Shown: positions 1 through 5,129 of the stretch, piece by piece
Layout of the letters: every line of letters begins with the position of its first letter
Numbering within the stretch: position 1 is the first letter of the stretch
From: Ga0074130 sp035492055
GTDB lineage: Bacteria > Pseudomonadota > Gammaproteobacteria > Burkholderiales > Rhodocyclaceae
DNA: 6,285 bases
Reading direction: 5' to 3'
Assembly (NCBI GenBank): GCA_035492055.1
Contig: DATJJR010000032.1
Coordinates: 1-6,285 of the forward strand
Notes under the pieces: model-generated
Seen by the model: the letters and a program-made list of their open reading frames with translations, nothing else
Database searches by the model: none
Told to the model about the DNA's origin: nothing
Position numbers and translations under genes: made by a program

Positions 1-1004
1 CTGCCCTGCGCCGCTTCCACCAGTCGCACAATGCCGGCCAGCAGCGTGCGACTGCCCACGCCGGTTGTGCGACACACGAGCTGCCCTGTGCCGTTCACCG
101 TTGCCGCATACACGCTTGCCCCCGCGGCCTTGGCAACAGGCAGGCTTTCGCCGGTCAGCATAGCTTCGTCGACGCTCGATCCGCCTTCAAGTACCAGACC
201 ATCGACCGGTACGCTTTCGCCAGCACGCACGACGAACACATCGCCAGGCATCAGGCTGTCCACCGGCACTGTCCGGTATGCGCCTTCATGCAACACCGTC
301 GCGGTTTGCGGTTGCAGACGAATCAGCGCTTCGACGGCCTCGCCGGTCTTGGCTTTGGCGCGCGACTCCAGCAACTTGCCAAGCAGCACCAGCGTGATAA
401 CCGTGGCCGATGCTTCGAAATACATCGGCTCATTCAGATTGAGCAGCCACACACACGTACTGAACAACCACGCCGTGCCGGTGCCGAGGGCAACCAGTAC
501 ATCCATGTTGCCGCCCCCGCCACGCACGGCACTCCACGCACCGGTGAAGAAACGCCAGCCGACCCAGAATTGCACCGGCGTCGCCAAGACGAATTGAAAC
601 CAGCGCGGCAGTTCGCCGTGATGCTCCATTGACCCCATGGAACCTGAAAACATCCATGCCATCTGCGCGATAAGCGGTAGCGTGAGCACCGCAGCAATGA
701 TGAATTCGCGCCGGTCGGCCGCGTACTGCTCGAGCTTGCGCGTCTTTTCCGCCGCATGCGTGGCGCTGGTCGACACCGTGGCCTTGTAGCCCAGCTTCGC
801 GACCCGCGCAATCAGATCGTCGACACTCACACCCGAGTAATGCACGCTCGCCTTTTCGCTGGCGAAATTCACGGCAGCTTCAACCCCCGGCATTTTGTTC
901 AGGCCCTTTTCGATACGCGCCGCGCAGGCAGCGCAGGTCATGCCTTCGAGCGCCAGTTCGATGGTGTCGGTGACTAATCGATTTTCAGTTTCATGCGCAA
1001 ACAT
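1..1004 (-). CDS. copA: CopA-like heavy-metal (probably Cu+) translocating P1B-type ATPase, N-terminal part
   Basis: Inner-membrane pump that would export soft metal ions, most likely Cu(I), to the periplasm using ATP. The reverse-strand frame is open from the ATG at 1004 to the window edge (334 codons), so the 3' end is missing. Visible in order: one N-terminal heavy-metal-associated domain with GMTCAAC (Cys24, Cys27), ending near residue 75; membrane segments near 101-119, 134-152, 168-190 and 197-213, including the conserved GGNMDVLVALGT stretch at 163-174; then the actuator domain with TGES at 284-287. The start is supported by AAGGAG at 1010-1015, five bases upstream. The CPC ion-selectivity motif, DKTG phosphorylation site and ATP-binding domain lie outside, so Cu(I) rather than Zn, Cd, Pb or Ag is inferred from GMTCAAC and overall CopA resemblance. 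It is divergent from a MerR regulator that probably controls it. No frameshift is seen. Confidence 0.9.
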   Translation of the reverse strand, partial: MFAHETENRLVTDTIELALEGMTCAACAARIEKGLNKMPGVEAAVNFASEKASVHYSGVSVDDLIARVAKLGYKATVSTSATHAAEKTRKLEQYAADRREFIIAAVLTLPLIAQMAWMFSGSMGSMEHHGELPRWFQFVLATPVQFWVGWRFFTGAWSAVRGGGGNMDVLVALGTGTAWLFSTCVWLLNLNEPMYFEASATVITLVLLGKLLESRAKAKTGEAVEALIRLQPQTATVLHEGAYRTVPVDSLMPGDVFVVRAGESVPVDGLVLEGGSSVDEAMLTGESLPVAKAAGASVYAATVNGTGQLVCRTTGVGSRTLLAGIVRLVEAAQG

Positions 1005-1043
1005 GATCGCTCCTTGCTCATCATTGTTCACTTGTCTGCATAC

Positions 1044-1075
1044 AGTCTAAACTCCGTACTTGAGTACAGAGTCAA
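1044..1075 (-). promoter_or_regulatory. MerR-type operator/promoter for the P-type ATPase
   Basis: On the minus strand a TTGACT -35 (1075-1070) and a TAGACT -10 (1049-1044) are separated by 20 bp, the long spacer typical of MerR-activated promoters (19-20 bp). The spacer is largely filled by an inverted repeat at 1051-1072: arms ACTCCGTACT and AGTACAGAGT around a TG centre, with one mismatch between the arms. The core TCCGTAC / TTGA / GTACAGA is very close to the known mer operator of Tn21/Tn501 (TCCGTAC / ATGA / GTACGGA). The regulator probably binds here, untwists the DNA when metal-loaded to activate the ATPase gene, and represses itself. On the plus strand TAAACT (1048-1053) could be the regulator's own -10, with a poor -35; that is a weak inference. 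Confidence 0.82.
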
Positions 1076-1097
1076 GGGTTTTCAGAAGAGGGTCAAC

Positions 1098-1502
1098 ATG
1101 GATGCAAAAAATCACGCTGGTACAGCTGACTACACCATCGGAAAACTCGCTGACGCGGCGGGCGTCAATGTCGAAACGGTGCGCTACTACGAACGACGCG
1201 GACTATTGGCGCAGCCCACCAGCCAAGGCAGCTATCGCCGTTATGGCGATACGCATCTGGAGCGCATTGCCTTCATTCGGCGCGCGCAAGGCATCGGCTT
1301 CACACTGGATGAAACCGCCGAGTTGCTGCAACTGAACGATATGGCCGATCATTTGCAAGCACGCCAGCTTGCGCAGGCCAAGATTGCCGACATCGAGCAG
1401 CGCATCCAGCATCTGCAAGGCATGCAGCACGCGCTGCAACACCTGCTGAAAACCTGCAGGATGGGTAAACCTTGTCCGATTATTGCGATGGCACTGAAAT
1501 AA
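1098..1502 (+). CDS. MerR-family metal-responsive transcriptional regulator
   Basis: Cytoplasmic DNA-binding metal sensor of 134 residues, a normal length for the CueR/MerR/ZntR group. The winged helix-turn-helix covers about 12-80: YTIGKLADAAGVNVETVRYYERRGLL is very close to Tn501 MerR, followed by SYRRYGDTHLERIAFIRRAQ and the GFTLDE segment. A dimerisation helix spans about 85-118, and a C-terminal metal loop has Cys120 and Cys126 (CRMGKPCPII). Aligned by eye, His85 occupies the position of MerR Cys82 and CueR Ser77, the residue that separates divalent from monovalent metal sensors. Only five residues separate the two loop cysteines, against seven in E. coli CueR and eight in Tn501 MerR. 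The ATG at 1098 is chosen because the AGAAGAGGG ribosome site (1084-1092) precedes it and the domain begins 12 residues in; upstream in-frame starts would run through the operator. Divergence from a CopA-like pump suggests Cu(I) sensing, but the metal cannot be fixed from sequence. Confidence 0.9.
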   Translation: MDAKNHAGTADYTIGKLADAAGVNVETVRYYERRGLLAQPTSQGSYRRYGDTHLERIAFIRRAQGIGFTLDETAELLQLNDMADHLQARQLAQAKIADIEQRIQHLQGMQHALQHLLKTCRMGKPCPIIAMALK

Positions 1503-1507
1503 ACGCG

Positions 1508-2875
1508 CTACGCGTCCTGCTTGGGGAAGCGCACCCAGAAACACGCGCCGCCTTCTTCGCTGCGCCGATAGCCGGTTTCCGCGCCGTAACTGCGTGCGAT
1601 CTCGCGCACGATGGACAAGCCCAAACCGGAACCGTCGAGTTTATTACCCGGCGCGCGATAGAAACGCTCGAATATTCGCTCCGCATCATGCTCGGCAACG
1701 CCGGGACCATCGTCCTCGACCGAGAGCTCAACCATCGTTCCGATGTCGGCAACTCTCAACGTGATTTGTGGGCCTCCATAACGCAGTGCATTGTCGATCA
1801 GGTTATTGATCAACTCGCCGGTCATGATCGGTTCGCTGAGTACGTATAGTGGGTGATCCGGCGTATCCAAACCCAGATCGGCATTTTGCTGTAGTGCGCG
1901 GGCAATCCAGTTGCTGCCGGTCTTGAAGGCCAGATCACACAGATTGAAGCGTTCGGGCAGTGGTGCCGCACTTGCACCCGGCTCGGCGCGTGCCAACAAC
2001 AATAACTGCGACGACAAGCGCGCAGTGCGCTCAATGGCAGCAACAAGTTGCTGCAACAAACCTTCCCGCACTGCCGGATCGGGTTCGCGCAAGGCTCGTT
2101 CAAGCTGAATGCGCAGGGCCGCCAGCGGCGTACGCAATTGGTGCGCAGCGTCAGCGACAAAGCGCTTCTGCGCATCGGCGGCGCCTTGCAGACGTACCAG
2201 CAAGGCATTGAAGGCCGACAGCAAAGGCCACAACTCCTGTGGTACGTCGACGACCGGCAGTTGCGCCAGATCGTCGGGGGCTCGACGCTCGATCGATTGC
2301 GCCAGGGATTTCAGTGGACTCAAGCCGGATTGCACGCCATGATGAATCGCCAACCAGGCGAGCACCATCAACGCAAACTGCGGCGCCAGCACCGCAAACA
2401 AAATTTCCTTGGCCAGTACTTCGCGCTTGTGCAATGTTTCAGCGAACTGAATCACGATGTGAACGTTCGAGCTCGGCGTCGGATGCGGAATCGCCACGAC
2501 ACGGACCGACTGCCCCTGCACATGCGTGTCGTAATACAGCGAATGCCTTACGTCTTCGGGCGGCTCCGGCAGCACCATATCCCCTGCCACCACATTGCTG
2601 CCAACGCGTACCTGGTAATAAATGTGATCGAGCGAATCGGAACGCAGGATTTCATCCGCCGCTTCGGGCATGTCGAGCATGACATCCCTTCCGCTGACAC
2701 GTACCTGATCGGACAGGCTACGGGCGTCCTCCAGCAAGGAACGGTCATAGCCGGCATTCACGAAGTTGTACGCCTGGTAATAACCGCTCACACCGCTGAC
2801 CAGCATGACCACGGCCATGGGCGCAAGAACGCGGATGAGCAGCTTGTTACGCAACTGGATGTTTCGGTTTCGCAT
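1508..2875 (-). CDS. TctE/QseC-like membrane sensor histidine kinase
   Basis: Two-component sensor kinase of 455 residues that would autophosphorylate on His and pass the phosphate to an unidentified response regulator. Layout: transmembrane helix about 13-31; periplasmic sensor region about 32-157, resembling the 2CSK_N domain of TctE-type kinases; second transmembrane helix about 158-178; linker/HAMP-like region about 179-232; H-box DAAHQLRTPL with His245; N-box NNLIDNAL at 357-364; G1 box DDGPG at 388-392; F-box IFERFYR at 401-407; G2 box GSGLGL at 415-420. All catalytic boxes are intact. The ATG at 2875 has GAAAG just upstream and starts two residues before a basic stretch leading into the first helix; an 18-codon extension to a TTG at 2929 is unlikely. 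The stop is only five bases from that of the convergent MerR gene. No response regulator adjoins it here, unlike typical tctDE or qseBC operons, so its signal and partner are unknown. Confidence 0.92.
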   Translation of the reverse strand: MRNRNIQLRNKLLIRVLAPMAVVMLVSGVSGYYQAYNFVNAGYDRSLLEDARSLSDQVRVSGRDVMLDMPEAADEILRSDSLDHIYYQVRVGSNVVAGDMVLPEPPEDVRHSLYYDTHVQGQSVRVVAIPHPTPSSNVHIVIQFAETLHKREVLAKEILFAVLAPQFALMVLAWLAIHHGVQSGLSPLKSLAQSIERRAPDDLAQLPVVDVPQELWPLLSAFNALLVRLQGAADAQKRFVADAAHQLRTPLAALRIQLERALREPDPAVREGLLQQLVAAIERTARLSSQLLLLARAEPGASAAPLPERFNLCDLAFKTGSNWIARALQQNADLGLDTPDHPLYVLSEPIMTGELINNLIDNALRYGGPQITLRVADIGTMVELSVEDDGPGVAEHDAERIFERFYRAPGNKLDGSGLGLSIVREIARSYGAETGYRRSEEGGACFWVRFPKQDA

Positions 2876-2891
2876 GGCGCTTTCATTGCTA

Positions 2892-2929
2892 CGACGTCGG
2901 CATATGGCGTCGCGGCGACCTATAATCAA
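2892..2929. promoter_or_regulatory. Divergent promoter region between the histidine kinase and uspA
   Basis: The 80-bp gap between the two divergent start codons holds a perfect TATAAT at 2921-2926 on the plus strand, 30 bases before the uspA ATG, with no recognisable -35 at 16-18 bp. That would suit a promoter needing an activator. On the minus strand, TTGATT (2929-2924) and CATATG (2906-2901) are 17 bp apart and could serve the kinase gene, though the -10 match is poor. Small palindromes are packed here: CGACGTCG (2892-2899), CATATG (2901-2906), and GTCGC-G-GCGAC (2909-2919), which lies beside the TATAAT and inside the minus-strand spacer. A shared regulator site is possible, not shown. Confidence 0.4.
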
Positions 2930-2955
2930 ATTGGGACAACGCAGGAGAATAAATC

Positions 2956-3414
2956 ATGTTCAAGCATTTGCTCGTACCTACCGACGGCTCCGAACTCTCC
3001 GACAAGACCGTCGCTTCCGCAGCGCAATTTGCCGCCGAGATCGGTGCGCGCGTGACCTTGCTCTACGTTCGCCCCGATTACCCTGTCAGCTATTTTGGCG
3101 AAGGTGCGCTGGTCGATCCATCTACCCCGGAAAACTTCGCCGAAATGACGCAAAAGGTGGCGTCAGAAATCCTGACACGCAGCCAGGCCGTGGTCGAAAC
3201 CAAACACGTTACCTGCACAACACACGCCATCATCAACGATTTGCCATGGGAAGGCATCATCGCAACAGCGGAATCCGAGCGCTGCGACCTGATTTTCATG
3301 GCGTCGCACGGTCGACGCGGGCTGGCAAGCCTGCTGCTCGGCAGCGAAACGCAAAAGGTGCTGACACACTCAGCCATTCCGGTACTGGTGTATCGCATGC
3401 AAGAAACTACCTGA
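2956..3414 (+). CDS. UspA-family universal stress protein
   Basis: Small cytoplasmic universal stress protein of 152 residues, the usual single-domain size. These proteins typically dimerise and help cells survive starvation, oxidants or toxic compounds; the precise role here is unknown. Visible features: first strand FKHLLVPTDGS with Asp10 of the nucleotide pocket; VTLLYVRP (33-40); DLIFMASHGRRG (111-122); LLLGSETQKVL (126-136); and the final strand IPVLVYR (141-147). The ATP-binding signature is normally G-x2-G-x9-G-S/T; here it reads A116-x2-G119-x9-G129-S130, so only the first Gly is replaced, by Ala. Nucleotide binding is plausible but not assured. The start is supported by AGGAG at 2943-2947, eight bases upstream of the ATG. 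It is divergent from the histidine kinase and followed by a strong hairpin, so it is probably transcribed alone. Confidence 0.93.
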   Translation: MFKHLLVPTDGSELSDKTVASAAQFAAEIGARVTLLYVRPDYPVSYFGEGALVDPSTPENFAEMTQKVASEILTRSQAVVETKHVTCTTHAIINDLPWEGIIATAESERCDLIFMASHGRRGLASLLLGSETQKVLTHSAIPVLVYRMQETT

Positions 3415-3420
3415 ACATCA

Positions 3421-3453
3421 ATAAAAAGGGCCTGGCTTAATCGTCAGGCCCTT
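3421..3453 (-). terminator. Rho-independent terminator at the end of the leftward oxidoreductase operon
   Basis: A perfect 9-bp stem, AAGGGCCTG (3426-3434) with CAGGCCCTT (3445-3453), encloses a 10-base loop. Read on the minus strand the stem is followed directly by TTTTTAT (3427-3421, sharing two bases with the stem), a proper T-tract, so it should end transcription of the operon coming from the right. On the plus strand the hairpin begins 11 bases after the uspA stop but is followed only by CTTGG, so it would be a weaker terminator for uspA. It probably insulates the two convergent units. Confidence 0.85.
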
Positions 3454-3486
3454 GGCTTCATTCCACGTTATTCCGTCGATCCAGCA

Positions 3487-4800
3487 CTAGGCAGCGGCAA
3501 TCGCCCCGCTTGAAGTTGTACTTGATCCCGAATTCGAATCAATCCTCGACTTGATGATGTCGCCAAGATATTTGGCATCATCAGCTACACCAAGGAAACG
3601 GCCTGAGCCCCATGTATTCAGCCACGGCAAGCCGACGAAATACAGGCCATCAACGTGGGAAACACCGCGCTTGAATTTCGGCGCACCACGACCATCGAAA
3701 GCTGGCAGTTCAATCCAGCGATAGTCGGGGCCGAAACCGATAGCCCAAATAATGGTGGTAATGCCAGCTGCATCGCAGTCAAGTTGCGTGACCTCATTCT
3801 CGGGCTCCCACACCTTGACGAAGGGTGCCTCAATCGGCGCATCGATGCCATTGGCAGCGATGTACTTATCGATGTCGTTGCGAATTCCGCAGTAAACATC
3901 GTCAGCATCGTCCAAGTTCCGGCGCAAGTCGGTACCGAAAGTCAGTTGTGTACCGTCAATATTGACCATGCTGCCGTACAGACGAACACCCTCATTGGCG
4001 AACTTGCGCAAATCAATTTCGTGACCACCATCGCGACCGGTCATGTAGTGATTGGTGCGCTCACCGGCACGGTCGCCGAGCGGATGCTTGTCGACGGTCA
4101 AATTGTAGTAGCCCATGTCCATCAGCCATTCGGTCGACTCACGGCCACGATACACGCGGGGCGAACGCGGTGCCTGGCCAACGCTGAGATGAACCTTGCG
4201 GCCGGCCAGATGCAAGTCTTCGACCAATTGCACGCCCGATTGGCCGGAACCGATGACGAGGACTTCGCCCGGCGAAATCGATTCAGGATTGCGGTAATCG
4301 ACCGAGTGAATCTGGTTGATGTGCTTCGGCAACGTCGCTGCATACGCCGGCACGATGGGAATATCGTAGCCGCCGGTGGCGACAACCAGATGATCGGTCA
4401 CAAACTCGCCAGCCGACGTCGACACGGCAATGCGGCCGTCCTTGCCGCGCGTGGCACGCGTCACGGTAATACCTTCGACGATGGGCGGTTCAAAGGATTT
4501 GGCGAAGGACTCAACATACTCGACGATCTGATCCTTGAGCATGAAGCCCTTGGGATCATCGCCTTGATAGGGGAAATCCGGCAGGCGACATTGCCAGTTC
4601 GGTGTCACCAGACAGAACGTGTCCCAGCGATCATGGCGCCACGAGCTTGCCACTTGACGTTTCTCGAAAATACAGTGATCGATGCCGGCTTGCTTCAGGT
4701 AGTAACTCACCGACAAGCCAGCCTGACCGCCGCCGACGATAAGCACCGGATAATCGCTGCGCTTCAGCAAATCGGTGCGTTGCGGAAAAAGTGTGTTCAT
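3487..4800 (-). CDS. MSMEG_0569-family flavin-dependent oxidoreductase (Nit1C cluster)
   Basis: FAD- and NAD(P)H-binding oxidoreductase of 437 residues in the flavin monooxygenase/thioredoxin-reductase-like superfamily, recognised as the MSMEG_0569 family. Residue numbers use the ATG at 4800. The FAD Rossmann motif GGGQAG is at 23-28 within VLIVGGGQAGLSVSYYL; the NAD(P)H motif GSGQSG is at 184-189; VVATGGYDIP is near 139-148; WAIGFGPDY is at 352-360; the C-terminal FAD-contact region is LYFVGLPWLNTWGSGRFLG. It probably oxidises a biosynthetic or degradative intermediate; its substrate is not established. Three in-frame ATGs are stacked at 4806, 4803 and 4800; the GAGGG at 4808-4812 gives seven bases of spacing only to the third, so that start is preferred. 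The last 15-16 residues are a Ser/Thr/Ala-rich tail. The gene is last in its operon, 32 bases after the small protein gene, and is followed by a strong terminator. Confidence 0.9.
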   Translation of the reverse strand: MNTLFPQRTDLLKRSDYPVLIVGGGQAGLSVSYYLKQAGIDHCIFEKRQVASSWRHDRWDTFCLVTPNWQCRLPDFPYQGDDPKGFMLKDQIVEYVESFAKSFEPPIVEGITVTRATRGKDGRIAVSTSAGEFVTDHLVVATGGYDIPIVPAYAATLPKHINQIHSVDYRNPESISPGEVLVIGSGQSGVQLVEDLHLAGRKVHLSVGQAPRSPRVYRGRESTEWLMDMGYYNLTVDKHPLGDRAGERTNHYMTGRDGGHEIDLRKFANEGVRLYGSMVNIDGTQLTFGTDLRRNLDDADDVYCGIRNDIDKYIAANGIDAPIEAPFVKVWEPENEVTQLDCDAAGITTIIWAIGFGPDYRWIELPAFDGRGAPKFKRGVSHVDGLYFVGLPWLNTWGSGRFLGVADDAKYLGDIIKSRIDSNSGSSTTSSGAIAAA

Positions 4801-4807
4801 CATCATT

Positions 4808-4812
4808 CCCTC
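4808..4812 (-). promoter_or_regulatory. Ribosome binding site deciding among three stacked ATGs
   Basis: GAGGG on the minus strand precedes three consecutive ATG codons. Spacings are 1, 4 and 7 bases to the ATGs at 4806, 4803 and 4800, so the third is the most likely start of the flavin oxidoreductase. The choice changes the protein by at most two Met residues. Confidence 0.6.
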
Positions 4813-4832
4813 GTGTTTTATGTAATGTGTAA

Positions 4833-5129
4833 TTAGCGTTGGCCGGACAAAAACTCTTCAACGACAACTTGGCCTTCCGGTAATTCTGCGAACTGGCCAG
4901 CTTTCTCTTGAATGCGTCCGAGCTGGTCCATCGCACTGGAACAGGCGTAACCGTATTTCTGGCGCACGCGTTCACTGGCTTCGGTGAGCGCCGTATTGCA
5001 GCGGGCGACGAAATCGCCGACCGGATAAGCGGTACCCGGCGTCAAATGATCGGTAATCACCAACGAAGGCGAGTAGCACTTCTCCGATTCACCGTTCGGC
5101 CAGCGCACACGAAAGAACATTTCAGGCAT
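4833..5129 (-). CDS. MSMEG_0570-family small protein (nitrogen starvation-associated, Nit1C cluster)
   Basis: Cytoplasmic protein of 98 residues, recognised as the MSMEG_0570 family, named after a nitrogen-starvation response but with no known biochemical activity. Conserved-looking segments are the N-terminal MPEMFFRVRWPNG, then CYSPSL (18-23), PGTAYPVGDFV (31-41) and KYGYACSSAMDQL (58-70). It contains three cysteines (18, 44, 63). No signal peptide or membrane helix is seen. A short acidic C-terminal stretch follows (EGQVVVEEF). The start ATG overlaps the end of the upstream glycosyltransferase gene by eight bases (ATGCCTGA on the minus strand), which suggests translational coupling; AAAGAG lies about eight bases upstream. 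The flavin oxidoreductase follows 32 bases later. The family assignment is strong from overall pattern and neighbours; the molecular function is unknown. Confidence 0.88.
   Translation of the reverse strand: MPEMFFRVRWPNGESEKCYSPSLVITDHLTPGTAYPVGDFVARCNTALTEASERVRQKYGYACSSAMDQLGRIQEKAGQFAELPEGQVVVEEFLSGQR

Noticed and set aside
31..597. 188-codon open frame on the plus strand
   Set aside because: Antisense to the P-type ATPase, which shows GMTCAAC and TGES in the reverse frame; the translation is Pro/Ser/Thr-rich shadow sequence.
993..1097. 35-codon N-terminal extension of the MerR gene from the ATG at 993
   Set aside because: It would run through the operator and promoter, and MerR-type proteins begin close to the helix-turn-helix; the ATG at 1098 has its own ribosome site.
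1098..1502. Naming the regulator MerR (mercury) outright
   Set aside because: Despite the mer-like operator and helix, the third Hg ligand is a His, the cysteine loop is shorter, and no mer transport or reductase gene is present.
2876..2929. N-terminal extension of the histidine kinase to a TTG start
   Set aside because: The extension is Arg-rich, would overlap the uspA promoter, and the internal ATG at 2875 has a better ribosome site and matches the usual start just before the first membrane helix.
2048..3055. 335-codon open frame on the plus strand
   Set aside because: Antisense to the histidine kinase and overlapping the start of uspA in another frame; the translation is Arg/Gln/His-rich with no domain.
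3655..4836. 393-codon open frame on the plus strand
   Set aside because: It lies wholly antisense to the flavin oxidoreductase, which has clear motifs; its translation shows no recognisable domain. It is a by-product of GC-rich codon use.
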